Of a DNA stretch of 49,372 bases, positions 25,413-35,404 are shown one piece after another. Positions within the stretch are counted from its first letter, which is position 1. Each line of letters begins with the position of its first letter. Source of the DNA: Actinomycetota bacterium (lineage in GTDB: Bacteria > Actinomycetota > Acidimicrobiia > Acidimicrobiales > CADCSY01); the NCBI GenBank assembly GCA_004366205.1, contig SIRW01000114.1:1-49372 (forward strand), read 5' to 3'. The position numbers and the translations under genes were made by a program. The notes under the pieces were generated by a model. It was not told the DNA's origin. It saw only the letters and a program-made list of their open reading frames with translations, and ran no database searches.

Positions 25413-28400
25413 CGCCCGGCCTCGCGCCAGCGCTCGGCCATGGTGTGCACCGGGACGGTGAGCAGCTCGATGACCGGCTGCTCGCCGAGCAGGTCCTCGC
25501 GGAAGGTGGGCTCGGTCTCGGTGACGGCGTCCTGGATGGCGGCGAACCGGCCCCGGTACCCCTGGAGCACCCCCCGCATCACGGGTGCGGGCAGGCGGTC
25601 GTGGAACCGCACGTGCAGGAGCGTCAGTCCCGTCGCCTCGTCGTCTTTCACCTCCGGCACCACGATCAGCGTCCGGCCGTCGCTGCGGCCCACCGCCACG
25701 GTGACCTCACGCTCGAGGGCGGCGCGACGCTTGATGCCCCGCAGGGTGGGATCGTCGGCCGTGCGGGACCGCAGCTGGCGGGCCACGCCGCCCTGGTCGA
25801 GCACGTGGGCGGTGGCCGTCCCCGCGGCCACGTCGCCGTCGATCCGGTAGCGGGTGTACCCGGTGACCTCGGCGACCGCGGGGTCGAGCGCGGCCAGGGT
25901 GCGGAGTGCCCGGTAGGTGAGCAGGTCGCGCGGCGCCCCTGCCTCCAGCACCTCGCGCACGAGGGCGGCGGCCAGGAGCGACTCGTCGGCCCGGGAGATG
26001 CCCACGGTCACGGTCTTGGCCTGGTGCTTGATGGCGTCGATGGGCCGGGTCAGCTCGTCGATGGCCTGGCTGAGGACGTCGACGAGGTCGTCGATGAGCA
26101 CGCTCGGGGTGCCCACCTTCCCCAACTCCACCTGGTAGTGGTCAAGCGGCACGACACCGGTCGCGTAGCGGAGCACGGTGGCGAGGCGCACCGCCGTGCT
26201 GGCCTCGAGGCTGCCGTCGTAGGCGCCCGTCTGCAGGCCGGCGAAGAACGCCCGGGCGGGGGCGTCGAGGCCGTGACGGAGGCGGTCGAGCAGGTCCACC
26301 GGGTCGCCGGCCGACACGAGGGCCTCGACCGTGGCGCGGCTCTCGCGCAGCGGCAGGGCGAGGGCGTCGATGGCCAGCGCCGCCTCGTAGCCGAAGAGGT
26401 GGCCGCCCATGGCCGACAGCACGAAGGCCAGGTCGGGGTCGACGGCCGGTACGAAGAAGGCGTCGAGGGCGGCGCCGAAGCGCGACTCTCCCTCGGTGGC
26501 GATCACGATCGGCGCCGCCTTGTGCGCCCGGTAGATCGCCACCTCCTTGGCGACGTCGTCGGCGTTCGACCCCGTGAGGCCTGCGGCGCACACGAGGATC
26601 ATGGGCTCGGCGGACAGGTCGATGTGCTTCTTGTCCTCGGTCACGTCACAGGCGATCGACTTGTACGCCAGCTCGGAAAGCTTGATCCGCACCTCCTCGG
26701 CGGCGACCCGGTTGCGGCCGTTGCCGACGACCGCCCAGTAGCGGCGGTGCGGGGCGTGGCGCTGGGCGGCCTCGGCGATCACCGGGCGCAGCGCCAGGAC
26801 CCGCTCCATGGCGTCGGGCAGGTCCCGCACGGCGCGCAGCACCCGGTCGGTGCGCTGGGGGTCGGGGTCACCCGCGGCCTGGGCGAGGGCGGCGGCCAGC
26901 ACCACGCCGGCCCCCACCTGGGCGTAGAACGCCTTGGTGGACGGCACGCTCATCTCCACGTCACGCCCGTCGGACGTGTAGAGCACGCCGTCGGCCTTGT
27001 CGGTGAGGTCGCTGTTGCGCCGGTTGACGATGGCGATCACCCATGCGCCGCGGTCCCGGGCCAGGTCGACGGTGCGGTTCGTGTCGGTGGTCGTCCCCGA
27101 CTGGCTGATCGCCACCACGATGGTGTCGCCCATGTCGCTCCGCAGCCCGAACCCCGACAGCTCGGTGGCGGGAAGGGCCTCGACGTCGATGCCCGCGCCG
27201 GCGACGGCGTCCTCGACGAGCCGGGCGACGGCCTGACCGGCGACGGCGGCGGTGCCCTGCCCGATGACCACCACCTGGCGGATCGCCCGATTGGCGAGCC
27301 GCTCGGCCAGGGCGGGCGGGATCGTCTCGGGCCCGACGGTGACGGTCAGCAGCCCGTCGCCGTCGGTGACGCGACCGCGCAGGGTCTTGCGCATCGAGCC
27401 CGGGGCGTCGTGGATCTCCTTCAGCAGGAAGTGGGGGAAGTCGCCCCGGTCGATGTCACGGGTGGTTATCTGGGCGGTGGCCACCTCGTCGGGCGTGACC
27501 GGCAGGATCGTGCCGTCGTAGGAGCGGCGCTCGATGCCGTCGATCCCGCCCGCCCGGTCGCCGTCGAGGACGACGATCTGACCCCGGCTGTTGACGGGAT
27601 CGTCGGGGTTGGACGGCGTCTCGCCGTCCAGGCGGAGGTAGTGGCGCGTCTCCTCGACGAGCCCGTAGGGCTCACTGGCCACGACGAAGGCGTCCTCGGC
27701 GAGACCGACGTAGAGGGCCTGGCCGCTGCCCCGCAGGCCCAGCAACAGGGTGTCGGGGTGGTCGGCCGCACCGGCCGCGACCGCCACCGACCCCTCGAGC
27801 GCGGCCATCGTGCGCCGGAACGCCTCGTGCAGGGCCTCGCCGGCTGCGAGGCGTCGGGAGAGCAGCGCCGGGATGACCTTGGCATCGGTGGTGATCTCCT
27901 CGGCGATGCGCAGGCCCTCGGCCGCCCGGAGGTCGGCGTGGTTGTCGACGTCACCGTTGAGCACGGCGACGGTGTAGGGCCCCTCGGTGTCGCCCTCCTC
28001 CTCGTGGTTGAGCGGGTGGGCGTTGGCCTGGGAGATGATGCCCACGCTGGCCCACCGGGTGTGCCCCAGGACCGTGGCCCGGGCGCCGGGCGACGACAGC
28101 GCCAGGTGCAGCAGCTCGTCACCGCGGATGGCGGCGCGCAGGGAGCGTACGTTGTCGCCCAGCTCGCCGATCTCGGCCGCCGCCTTGTACACGAACGACA
28201 GGTGGCCGGCGGGGGTGCGCACGGCCATCGAGCCGAAGGACCGGTCGGTGGCCCGGTCCGCCAGCAGCGCCTGGACGCTCGGGGACCCGAGGTCGAGGCC
28301 GTGGCCGCGCACCAGCACGTGCACGCCGGCGGAGTCGCGGCCGCGCACCTCGAGGCGGTCGAGACCGGCCAGGCACACCTGCACGGAGTGCAGGGCCTCG

Positions 28401-28861
28401 ACGGCAGCGGGGCCGACGTGACCGGCCGCCAGGTCGTCGATCGCCCGCGCGGCCCGTACCCGGTCGCGACGCACGGCCCACACCACGTCCTTCAGCCGCA
28501 CCAGCACGGCGTTGACCGACTCGAGCTGAGCGGTGTCGAAGCGGCTGCCGTCGCGGTCGAGGTCGGCTTCGAGAGCGGCGAGCCCCGTCTCGAGCTCGCC
28601 CAGGTCGTGGTCGATGGCCACGCCGAGCGCCCGGCTCTCGAGCAGGCGGGTCACCCCCGGGACGCCCCGGAGCATGGCGTCGACCGCCTCGAGGTGCCCC
28701 GCCGCCGCCTCGGCCGCGGCCATGAGCCCCGGCGCGTCGGTGGCGCTCCGCCGCAGCCCGGCCCAGGCGTCGAGCGCGGCCCGGAGCTCGGCGCCGACCG
28801 TGTCGACGGTCGGCACGGGCCGCGTGGCGGGGCGGCGGACGACGGCGATGATCCCGCACAT
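25409..28861 (-). CDS. glmS: Oversized glutamine--fructose-6-phosphate aminotransferase
   Basis: 1150 aa against about 610 for ordinary GlmS. Makes glucosamine-6-phosphate for cell wall. Cys2 nucleophile in MCGIIAV is intact. Residues ~10-170 are an inserted, mostly helical Ala/Leu/Asp-rich segment; glutaminase then resumes with RGRDSAGVH, GHTRWAS, NAHPLNHE and LNGDVDNH. DFPHFLLKEIHDAPGSM begins the isomerase half. The first SIS domain has SQSGTTTDTN (about 586) and PSTKAF; the second SIS runs to about 880. The last ~270 residues have no match I recognise. SIS and glutaminase motifs look active. No Shine-Dalgarno; TAGGCT lies 11 nt upstream. Immediately follows glmM. Confidence 0.9.
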   Translation of the reverse strand: MCGIIAVVRRPATRPVPTVDTVGAELRAALDAWAGLRRSATDAPGLMAAAEAAAGHLEAVDAMLRGVPGVTRLLESRALGVAIDHDLGELETGLAALEADLDRDGSRFDTAQLESVNAVLVRLKDVVWAVRRDRVRAARAIDDLAAGHVGPAAVEALHSVQVCLAGLDRLEVRGRDSAGVHVLVRGHGLDLGSPSVQALLADRATDRSFGSMAVRTPAGHLSFVYKAAAEIGELGDNVRSLRAAIRGDELLHLALSSPGARATVLGHTRWASVGIISQANAHPLNHEEEGDTEGPYTVAVLNGDVDNHADLRAAEGLRIAEEITTDAKVIPALLSRRLAAGEALHEAFRRTMAALEGSVAVAAGAADHPDTLLLGLRGSGQALYVGLAEDAFVVASEPYGLVEETRHYLRLDGETPSNPDDPVNSRGQIVVLDGDRAGGIDGIERRSYDGTILPVTPDEVATAQITTRDIDRGDFPHFLLKEIHDAPGSMRKTLRGRVTDGDGLLTVTVGPETIPPALAERLANRAIRQVVVIGQGTAAVAGQAVARLVEDAVAGAGIDVEALPATELSGFGLRSDMGDTIVVAISQSGTTTDTNRTVDLARDRGAWVIAIVNRRNSDLTDKADGVLYTSDGRDVEMSVPSTKAFYAQVGAGVVLAAALAQAAGDPDPQRTDRVLRAVRDLPDAMERVLALRPVIAEAAQRHAPHRRYWAVVGNGRNRVAAEEVRIKLSELAYKSIACDVTEDKKHIDLSAEPMILVCAAGLTGSNADDVAKEVAIYRAHKAAPIVIATEGESRFGAALDAFFVPAVDPDLAFVLSAMGGHLFGYEAALAIDALALPLRESRATVEALVSAGDPVDLLDRLRHGLDAPARAFFAGLQTGAYDGSLEASTAVRLATVLRYATGVVPLDHYQVELGKVGTPSVLIDDLVDVLSQAIDELTRPIDAIKHQAKTVTVGISRADESLLAAALVREVLEAGAPRDLLTYRALRTLAALDPAVAEVTGYTRYRIDGDVAAGTATAHVLDQGGVARQLRSRTADDPTLRGIKRRAALEREVTVAVGRSDGRTLIVVPEVKDDEATGLTLLHVRFHDRLPAPVMRGVLQGYRGRFAAIQDAVTETEPTFREDLLGEQPVIELLTVPVHTMAERWREAGR

Positions 28862-28875
28862 GGGTGGAGGTGAGC

Positions 28876-30228
28876 CTACGCCCCAGCGGCCCGCTCGACC
28901 GCTGCGACGAGCCGGTCGACCGCGGCCCGGGCCTGGGCCTCGGTGGGCGCCTCGGCCATCACCCGGACGACGGGTTCGGTGCCGCTGGGGCGCAGCAGCA
29001 CCCGGCCCGACCCGCCGAGGTCGCGCTCGACCGCCGCCACGTCGGCGGCGACGGCCGTGACCAGCTCGGCCGCCCCCCGCCGCACCTCCACGTTGCGCAG
29101 CACCTGGGGCAGCTTCGTCATGGCGGTCCCGGCGAGCTCCGACAGCGGCCGGCCGCGGCGGTGCACCACGTCGAGCAGCTGCAACCCGGTGAGCAGGCCG
29201 TCGCCGGTCGAGGCCAGGTCCCGGAAGATGACGTGGCCCGACTGCTCGCCCCCGAGCGTCAGCCCGTGGCGGTCGAGCGCCTCGAGCACGTGGCGGTCAC
29301 CGACCGGTGTCTCGACCACGCCGATGCCCCGCTCGGCCAGGCCCAGCCGCAGCCCCAGGTTGCTCATGACGGTGACGGCCACGGCGCCGCCGGCGAGCAC
29401 GCCGCGCTCGTGGCGGTCGATGGCACAGACGGCGATGATCTCGTCGCCGTCGACCACCACGCCCCGCTCGTCGACGGCGACGACCCGGTCGGCGTCACCG
29501 TCGAACGCGAGGCCGGCGTCGGCCTGCCGGTCGGCGACCACCTGCTGGAGCCTGCTGGGGTCGGTCGAACCGCAGCCGGCGTTGATGTTCGTGCCGTCGG
29601 GCTCGGCGTGCAGGACCGTGACCGACGCCCCGAGACCGCGCAGCACGTCACCGGCGATCGCCGATGCCGCGCCGTGCCCGCAGTCCACCACGACCCGCAC
29701 GCCGTCGAGGCGCCGGCCGTCGAGCGAGCCGGCCAGCGCGTCGAGCCAGCCGGCGGCGGCCTCGGGGCGGTCGACCACGGCGGCGACGTCGCCGCCCGTG
29801 CGGGGCGGCCGGCCGCCGGCGTCGGGACCGCCCGCCAGTATGCGGTCGAGCTCGGCTTCGACGGCCGCCTCGTCACCGGCGGACAGCTTGCGACCGCCCC
29901 GCCCGAAGACCTTCACGCCGTTGTCGGGAAAGGGGTTGTGCGAGGCCGACACCACGGCCCCGGCGGCGTCCTCGGACGCTGCGATCCAGGCGATCCCGGG
30001 CGTGGGCAGCACGCCCACCCGCTCGACCTCGACGCCCTCGGCGGCGAGCCCGGCTGCGAGGGCGGCCTCGAGCAGCGGGCCCGACCGGCGGGTGTCACGC
30101 CCGATCACCACGCGGGGCGGCGCCAGCACCCGCCCGACGGCCCGCCCGAGGGCCAGCACCAGCTCGGGGCTGAGGTCGCCGTTGGCGACGCCGCGGATCC
30201 CGTCCGTGCCGAACCGCGGCCGGGCCAC
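28876..30228 (-). CDS. glmM: Phosphoglucosamine mutase
   Basis: 450 aa. Converts glucosamine-6-P to glucosamine-1-P, the step after GlmS toward UDP-GlcNAc. RFGTDGIRGVAN at the start, the phosphoserine loop VVSASHNPFPDNG, the metal loop FDGDADRVVAVDE, LGGEQSGHVIF and the phosphate loop LLRPSGTEPVVRVM are all present. GTG start, 2 bp after the rpsI stop. Its TAG overlaps the possible glmS -10 box. Confidence 0.97.
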   Translation of the reverse strand: MARPRFGTDGIRGVANGDLSPELVLALGRAVGRVLAPPRVVIGRDTRRSGPLLEAALAAGLAAEGVEVERVGVLPTPGIAWIAASEDAAGAVVSASHNPFPDNGVKVFGRGGRKLSAGDEAAVEAELDRILAGGPDAGGRPPRTGGDVAAVVDRPEAAAGWLDALAGSLDGRRLDGVRVVVDCGHGAASAIAGDVLRGLGASVTVLHAEPDGTNINAGCGSTDPSRLQQVVADRQADAGLAFDGDADRVVAVDERGVVVDGDEIIAVCAIDRHERGVLAGGAVAVTVMSNLGLRLGLAERGIGVVETPVGDRHVLEALDRHGLTLGGEQSGHVIFRDLASTGDGLLTGLQLLDVVHRRGRPLSELAGTAMTKLPQVLRNVEVRRGAAELVTAVAADVAAVERDLGGSGRVLLRPSGTEPVVRVMAEAPTEAQARAAVDRLVAAVERAAGA

Positions 30229-30230
30229 GG

Positions 30231-30623
30231 TCAGCGCTTGGAGTACTGCGGTGCCTTGCGGGCCTTCTTCAGCCCGTACTTCTTGGACTCCTTCTCCCGG
30301 GCGTCGCGGGAGAGGAAGCCGGCGCGCTTGAGCGTGACCCGCAACTCGGGGTCGAGCTCGACGAGGGCCCGGGCGATGCCCAGGCGGAGGGCGCCGGCCT
30401 GGCCCGACACGCCGCCACCGTCGATGGTGGCGTCCACGTCGTACACCTCGTCGGTGCTGGTGATGCGGAGGGGCTCGGTGACGATCATGCGGTGCGTGTC
30501 CGACGGGAAGTAGTCGGCGATCGGGCGACGGTTGATCACGACGTGACCCGAGCCGGGGCGCAGGCGCACCCGGGCGACGGCCTCCTTGCGGCGGCCGGTG
30601 GACTGCACGAGCGGCTTGGTCAC
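30231..30623 (-). CDS. rpsI: Ribosomal protein uS9
   Basis: 130 aa from GTG 30623. [19 protein letters not shown] start and the C-terminal [11 protein letters not shown] tail that reaches the P-site tRNA are typical. The GTG overlaps the rplM stop (GTGA). The frame is open for nearly 600 further codons upstream but that part is antisense to the dehydratase gene. Confidence 0.98.
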   Translation of the reverse strand: MTKPLVQSTGRRKEAVARVRLRPGSGHVVINRRPIADYFPSDTHRMIVTEPLRITSTDEVYDVDATIDGGGVSGQAGALRLGIARALVELDPELRVTLKRAGFLSRDAREKESKKYGLKKARKAPQYSKR

Positions 30624-31090
30624 GCGGAAGCTCCTTGCTTCGACTCGGCCCGGCGGGCCGCGGGGACCTCGAGGGGCTGGGGCTGCTGGGCCTCGTGGGG
30701 GTGGTCCGGGCCCGCGTAGACCTTGAGCTTGCGGATCATCTGGCGGCCGAGGCGGGTCTTGGGGAGCATGCCCCGCACCGCCCGGCGGACGGCCTCCTCG
30801 GGCTTGCGGGCGAGCAGGCCGGCGTAGAGCTCCTGGCGGATGCCACCGGGATAGCCGGTGTGGCGGTAGACGACCTTGCGGTTCGCTTTGTCGGCCGTGA
30901 GCACCACCTTGGCGGCGTTCACGACGATGACGTGGTCCCCGGTGTCGAGGTGGGGGGCGTAGATCGGCTTGTGCTTGCCGCGCAGCACCCGGGCGACCTC
31001 GGTTGCGAGGCGGCCGAGCACCAGCCCGTCGGCGTCGACGACGTGCCAGGCGCGCTGGATCTCGGTTGGTCTGGGCGAGTACGTGGGCAC
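30620..31090 (-). CDS. rplM: Ribosomal protein uL13
   Basis: 156 aa from GTG 31090. [40 protein letters not shown] and the [28 protein letters not shown] segment identify it. A 20-residue Gln/Ala-rich tail extends past the usual end. First gene of the long minus-strand run; promoter candidate at 31163-31192. Confidence 0.97.
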   Translation of the reverse strand: MPTYSPRPTEIQRAWHVVDADGLVLGRLATEVARVLRGKHKPIYAPHLDTGDHVIVVNAAKVVLTADKANRKVVYRHTGYPGGIRQELYAGLLARKPEEAVRRAVRGMLPKTRLGRQMIRKLKVYAGPDHPHEAQQPQPLEVPAARRAESKQGASA

Positions 31091-31162
31091 GCGCGCAACT
31101 TCTCTCTCGATCGATCCGGATGGTCCTCCGGGCCGCGCCGCGGCGCTCGGGGACGGCTGCCC

Positions 31163-31192
31163 AGGATACGGGTGCGTGCCCGGGAGCGGCAA
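31163..31192 (-). promoter_or_regulatory. rplM-rpsI operon promoter
   Basis: TTGCCG (31187-31192) and TATCCT (31163-31168) on the minus strand, 18 bp apart, about 70 bp before the rplM GTG. Confidence 0.55.
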
Positions 31193-31211
31193 GTGCGGCA
31201 CGATCTCCCCG

Positions 31212-32414
31212 GTGATCAGCCTGGCCGACATCCGCGACGCGCGCGAGCGGGTGGCTGCGGTGGTGCGCCCGACGCCGCTCGTGGCGACCGACTCGCTGTC
31301 GCGGCTCACCGGCCGGGCGGTGCTGCTCAAGCCCGAGCACCGGCAGCGCACGGGCTCGTTCAAGGTGCGCGGCGCCCACAACCGCATCTCCCGGCTCGAC
31401 CCCGAGCGGACCCCCGGGGTGGTGGCGGCGTCGGCAGGGAACCACGCCCAGGGCGTGGCGCTGGCCGCGACCCTGTCGGGCCTGCCCGCGCTGATCGTCA
31501 TGCCCACCGGTGCCTCGCTGCCTAAGGTCGAGGCGACGAAGGGCTACGGCGCCGAGGTGCGACTGCAGGGCGACACCGTCGACGACGCCATCGCCGCCGC
31601 CCTCGAGCACGCCGAGCGGACCGGCGCGGTCTTCGTCCCACCCTTCGACGACCCGCTCATCGTCGCCGGTCAGGGGACGATCGGGCTCGAGATCGCCGAG
31701 GAGGCCGGCGACCTCGACGTCGTGGTCGTGCCCGTCGGTGGCGGCGGGCTCATCGCCGGTGTGGCCACGGCCCTCGCCCGCAGTCGCCGGTCGGTGCGGG
31801 TGGTCGGCGTCCAGGCCGAGGGGGCCGCCGCCATGGCGGCATCGCTCGAGGCCGGCCGTTGCGTCGAGCTCGACTCGGTCGGCACGATCGCCGACGGCAT
31901 CGCCGTGCGCGCCCCGTCTCCGCTCACCTTCAGCCACGTCCAGGCCTACGTCGACGACGTCGTCACGGTGTCCGACGAGGAGATCAGCCGTGCCCTCCTG
32001 CTGCTCCTCGAGCGGGCCAAGGCGGTGGTCGAGCCCGCCGGCGCCGCGGCGCTGGCCGCGGTGCTCGCCGGCCGGGTGCCGGGCAGAGGCCCGGCGGCTG
32101 TGGTGCTCTCGGGCGGCAACGTCGACCCGCTCCTGCTCATGAAGCTCATCGACCACGGCCTGTCGGCGGCCGGGCGCTTCCTGGTGCTGCGGGTCGTGCT
32201 GCCCGACCGGCCCGGCTCGCTCGCGGCGGCCACCGCCGCCGTCGCCGAGCTCGGCCTGAACGTGCTGTCCGTCGAGCACCACCGCTCGGGCGTGGCGCTG
32301 GGGGTCGACGAGGTCGAGGTGCTCCTCACCCTCGAGACCCGCGACCCCGACCACCGCGGCGCCGTCGTCGCCGACCTGCGGGCACGGGGCCTGCGCGTCG
32401 ATTTGGTCCGCTGA
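31212..32414 (+). CDS. Threonine dehydratase (threonine ammonia-lyase) with ACT domain
   Basis: 400 aa PLP fold II enzyme giving 2-oxobutanoate and ammonia. Lys51 in GSFKVRGA binds [14 protein letters not shown] and [11 protein letters not shown] bind substrate and phosphate, and [10 protein letters not shown] closes the catalytic domain. An ACT domain ([24 protein letters not shown]) ends the protein, so allosteric control is likely. Could be the biosynthetic ilvA or a catabolic tdcB-like form; the single ACT repeat and length favour the short type. GTG 31212 is the likely start; another GTG lies 39 nt upstream. Confidence 0.92.
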   Translation: MISLADIRDARERVAAVVRPTPLVATDSLSRLTGRAVLLKPEHRQRTGSFKVRGAHNRISRLDPERTPGVVAASAGNHAQGVALAATLSGLPALIVMPTGASLPKVEATKGYGAEVRLQGDTVDDAIAAALEHAERTGAVFVPPFDDPLIVAGQGTIGLEIAEEAGDLDVVVVPVGGGGLIAGVATALARSRRSVRVVGVQAEGAAAMAASLEAGRCVELDSVGTIADGIAVRAPSPLTFSHVQAYVDDVVTVSDEEISRALLLLLERAKAVVEPAGAAALAAVLAGRVPGRGPAAVVLSGGNVDPLLLMKLIDHGLSAAGRFLVLRVVLPDRPGSLAAATAAVAELGLNVLSVEHHRSGVALGVDEVEVLLTLETRDPDHRGAVVADLRARGLRVDLVR

Positions 32415-32440
32415 CCCGGCGGCGGCCGCCGGGTCAGCGG
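32408..32440. terminator. 15-bp perfect palindrome spanning both stop codons
   Basis: ccgctgacccggcgg (32408-32422), 3-base spacer, ccgccgggtcagcgg (32426-32440). It contains the TGA of the dehydratase gene (32412-32414) and, mirrored, the TGA of the convergent gene (32434-32436). Likely a two-way terminator; no U-run on either side. Confidence 0.65.
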
Positions 32441-33195
32441 TCGTCGTCGCGGGGCAGGGCCTGCGGTGGGAGGCGCTGGGTGTCGCGGGGGTCCTGCGGC
32501 GGCAGCTTGGTGGTCTCGCCGGGGTCGACGTCGCCGGGTGCCTGCGGCGGGGGCTCGGGGACCGGCGCCGGGGGCACCGGCTCCGGCGGCGGCTCGGGGA
32601 CGGGCGGAACCGGCTCCGGCGGCGGCTCGGGGACGGGCGGCTCGGGGACGGGCGGCACCGGCCCGGGCGGTGGCTCCGGCGCCGGAGCAGCGCCGCGGTC
32701 GGCGAGGACCCCGAGGCGGGTGAGGTCGTCTCGGGCCGCAGCCTCGACCAGGGCGACGCCGGCGGCGGTGGCCGCCAGGGCGATCGTGCCCACGTTGGTG
32801 AGGAACGCCGCCACGGCGACGGCGGCGTCGACGTCGGCGGTGAGGTCGGCGACGAGCCGCACGAGGCCGAGCACGGCGAGCAGGCCGCCGAGCGCCACGA
32901 TCGACAGGCGCACGACGCTCGTGCCCACGGCGTCGGCCGGCCGGGACGCCACCGGCTGATGCAGCACCAGGGCGAGCAGCAGCAGGGCGGCGAAGGGCGG
33001 GGTGAGGGGGGCGAGCCCGCTCCGCCAGCGGCCCCCGAAGTCGACGCCGGTGCGGCCCACGACGACCAGCAGCATGGCGAGGACGACGAGGGCGACGACG
33101 CCGACCAGCACGGCGGCCGCCAGGTTCCGCGCCCGCACGGGGTCGAGCCGCACGGGCCCCATGGCGACCTCGCGGCCGCCCGGTGTGTCCGTCAT
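32434..33195 (-). CDS. Membrane protein with proline-rich C-terminal tail, unknown
   Basis: 253 aa. About four hydrophobic segments (around residues 25-46, 64-80, 94-115 and 125-150), then from about residue 165 a Pro/Glu/Val tail with repeats of [15 protein letters not shown] and a polar end ([16 protein letters not shown]). Pro-rich tails of this kind often sit on the cytoplasmic or wall side as spacers or binding platforms. Not recognised. ATG 33195 has GGGAGG about 10 nt upstream. Follows truA by 61 bp. Confidence 0.75.
   Translation of the reverse strand: MTDTPGGREVAMGPVRLDPVRARNLAAAVLVGVVALVVLAMLLVVVGRTGVDFGGRWRSGLAPLTPPFAALLLLALVLHQPVASRPADAVGTSVVRLSIVALGGLLAVLGLVRLVADLTADVDAAVAVAAFLTNVGTIALAATAAGVALVEAAARDDLTRLGVLADRGAAPAPEPPPGPVPPVPEPPVPEPPPEPVPPVPEPPPEPVPPAPVPEPPPQAPGDVDPGETTKLPPQDPRDTQRLPPQALPRDDDR
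32552..32690. repeat. In-gene direct repeats encoding the proline-rich tail
   Basis: A ~33-bp unit (core ggctcggggacgggcgg followed by aaccggctccggcggc) recurs with variation at least three times. Copy number is likely to vary between strains by slippage. Confidence 0.75.
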
Positions 33196-33256
33196 GGGCG
33201 GAAGCCTCCCACGGACGGGCCGGGCTCGAAACCCCCCGGAGCGATCCGCACGACGG

Positions 33257-34054
33257 TCAGTAGCGGACCGACCAGAGGCACAGCCCGTGGGGCGGGGCCA
33301 GGTCGCCGGCGGCGGCCCGATCGCGCGCCCGGAGCATCCCGGCGACCTCGCCCGCCGTGCGCTTGCCCAGGCCGACGTCGACGAGCGTGCCGACCACGGA
33401 TCGCACCATCTGCTGGCAGAACGAGGACGCCTCGATCTCGAAGCGCAGGATGCCGTCGTCGAGCGGGACCCAGCGGGCCTCGAGCACGCGCCGGACCATC
33501 GACGGCTCGGGCGCACCCGCACGCACCCGGGGGCGGCGGCAGAATGTGCTGAAGTCGTGCTCGCCGATGAGGGGGTCGCAGGCGAGGCGCATGGGCGCCA
33601 GCTCGAGGGGCGGAGCCACGTGCCAGGCGGTGGCGGCGAGGAAGGGATCGGGCACCGGCCGGTTGAGGACCGTGTAGCGGTAGCGCCGGGCGCGGGCCGA
33701 GCGGCGGGCGTCGAAGTCGGGGGCGGCCACGGCCGCCTCCCGCACGACGATCTCCGGACCGCACAGGGCGTTCACGGCCTGCTGGAGCACGGCGGGGTCG
33801 GTGCCGAGGGCGGCGTCGAAGCTCACCACCTGGCCCCACGCGTGGACGCCGGCGTCGGTGCGCCCCGCGCAGCGCAGCGTCACCTGGTGCCCCAGCACCC
33901 GCTCGAGGGCGGCGGCGAGCGTCCCGGCGACGGTGCGCACCCCCTCGTTGCGGGCGAACCCGCGGAACCCCCGACCGTCGTAGGCGACGACCAGCCGCAC
34001 CCGCACCGTCTCGCCGGGGGTGGCGACCCCCACGGTCTCGTCGAACAGGGTCAC
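33257..34054 (-). CDS. truA: tRNA pseudouridine(38-40) synthase TruA
   Basis: 265 aa. VAYDGRGFRGFARN opening, catalytic Asp in RCAGRTDAGVHAWGQV, RRYRYTVLNRPVPDPF and SFCQQMVRSVVGTLVDVGLGK are diagnostic. GTG start with a 10-residue N-terminal extension before the usual VRVRLVVAYDG. Last gene of the alpha-type ribosomal operon, 27 bp after rplQ, a common place for it. Confidence 0.96.
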   Translation of the reverse strand: MTLFDETVGVATPGETVRVRLVVAYDGRGFRGFARNEGVRTVAGTLAAALERVLGHQVTLRCAGRTDAGVHAWGQVVSFDAALGTDPAVLQQAVNALCGPEIVVREAAVAAPDFDARRSARARRYRYTVLNRPVPDPFLAATAWHVAPPLELAPMRLACDPLIGEHDFSTFCRRPRVRAGAPEPSMVRRVLEARWVPLDDGILRFEIEASSFCQQMVRSVVGTLVDVGLGKRTAGEVAGMLRARDRAAAGDLAPPHGLCLWSVRY

Positions 34055-34081
34055 GGGAGGCCGCGCCCGGTCGCCGGAGGC

Positions 34082-34435
34082 TCAGACGAACTCGATGCGG
34101 GCCATCGGCGCGTTGTCGCCGTGGCGGGGGCCGAGCTTGAGGATGCGGGTGTAGCCACCAGGACGCTCCTCGTAGCGCGGGCCGATCTCGTCGATGAGCT
34201 TCTGGGTCATGTCCTTGTCGCCGAGGTAGGCCAGGATCTGGCGGTGGCGGTGCAGGCCGCCCTTCTTGGCCTTGGTGACGAGCTTCTCGACGATCGGGCG
34301 CAGCGCCTTGGCCTTGGCCTCGGTGGTGACGATGGCCTCGGCGGCGATGAGCGACGCCGCCAGGTTCGCCATCATCATGCGCTGGTGCGAGGCGGATCCA
34401 CCGAACCGGCGGCCCTTGATGGGGGTTGCGGGCAC
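34082..34435 (-). CDS. rplQ: Ribosomal protein bL17
   Basis: 117 aa, GTG start, [24 protein letters not shown] opening, then a helical core and the [25 protein letters not shown] end. 4 bp after rpoA. Confidence 0.98.
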   Translation of the reverse strand: MPATPIKGRRFGGSASHQRMMMANLAASLIAAEAIVTTEAKAKALRPIVEKLVTKAKKGGLHRHRQILAYLGDKDMTQKLIDEIGPRYEERPGGYTRILKLGPRHGDNAPMARIEFV

Positions 34436-34439
34436 GGTG

Positions 34440-35378
34440 CTACTCCTTGTTGCGCAGGGTGAGGCCGCGCTCGTCGAGCTTCTGGATGACCTCGTCGAGG
34501 GACTTCTGGCCGAAGTTGGTGATGGCCAGCAGGTCGTCCTCGGACTTCTCGAGGAGCTCCCCGATGGTGTTCACCTGGGCCCGCTTGAGGCAGTTGCGCG
34601 GACGCTCGGACAGGTCGAGGTCCTCGATCGGCAGGTCGAGGTCGGGCGAGCCGCTCGTCGCCGAACCGACGTCGCCGAGCTCGAGGCCCATGGGCTCCTC
34701 GCTCATGTCGGCGACGAGCGCCACCAGCGAGCGGAGCGTGTCGCCGGCCGACGCCAGCGCGTCACGGGGGCTGATCGACCCGTCGGTCTCGACGTCGAGC
34801 ACGAGCCGGTCGTAGTTGGTCGACTGCTCGACCCGCGTGGGCTCGACCTCGAAGGTCACGCGCCGCACCGGGGAGAAGATCGAGTCGACGGGGATGAGGC
34901 CGATCGTGCTCGAACGCTGGTTGCGCTCGGCCGAGACGTAGCCCCGGCCCCGCTCGACGGTGAGCTCGACGGCGAGCCGCCCCTTGCTGTTGAGCGAGGC
35001 GAGGTGCAGCTCGGGGTTCAGGATCTCGACATCCGCGTGCGGCTCGATGTCACCGGCGGTCACCTCGGCAGGGCCACGCACGTCGAGGCGCAGCGTGACG
35101 GGCTCGTCGACGTGGCAGCGCAGCACCACGTCCTTGAGGTTGAGGATGATGTCGGTGACGTCCTCGGTGACGCCGGCGATGGTCGAGAACTCGTGGAGGG
35201 CGTCGTCGAAGCGCACCTGGGTGATCGCCGCGCCGGGGATCGACGAGAGCAGGGTGCGGCGCAGCGAGCTCCCCAGGGTGTGCCCGAAGCCGGGCTCGAG
35301 GGGGCCGATGGCGAACCGCTGCCGGTTGCCCTCCGGCTCCCCGAGCGCCTCGACGGTGGGACGCTGGATGACGAGCAT
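34440..35378 (-). CDS. rpoA: RNA polymerase alpha subunit
   Basis: 312 aa. The N-terminal assembly domain has [28 protein letters not shown], and the C-terminal domain has [45 protein letters not shown], the helix-hairpin-helix that touches UP elements and activators. Full length; ATG start. The linker (around 225-240) is short and acidic. Confidence 0.98.
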   Translation of the reverse strand: MLVIQRPTVEALGEPEGNRQRFAIGPLEPGFGHTLGSSLRRTLLSSIPGAAITQVRFDDALHEFSTIAGVTEDVTDIILNLKDVVLRCHVDEPVTLRLDVRGPAEVTAGDIEPHADVEILNPELHLASLNSKGRLAVELTVERGRGYVSAERNQRSSTIGLIPVDSIFSPVRRVTFEVEPTRVEQSTNYDRLVLDVETDGSISPRDALASAGDTLRSLVALVADMSEEPMGLELGDVGSATSGSPDLDLPIEDLDLSERPRNCLKRAQVNTIGELLEKSEDDLLAITNFGQKSLDEVIQKLDERGLTLRNKE

Positions 35379-35404
35379 CGGGGTACTCCTTGCGATCGTG
35401 GGGG

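Noticed and set aside
30624-32354. Very long upstream extension of the rpsI frame
   Set aside because: Antisense to the threonine dehydratase gene and without homology; GTG 30623 overlapping rplM is the real start.
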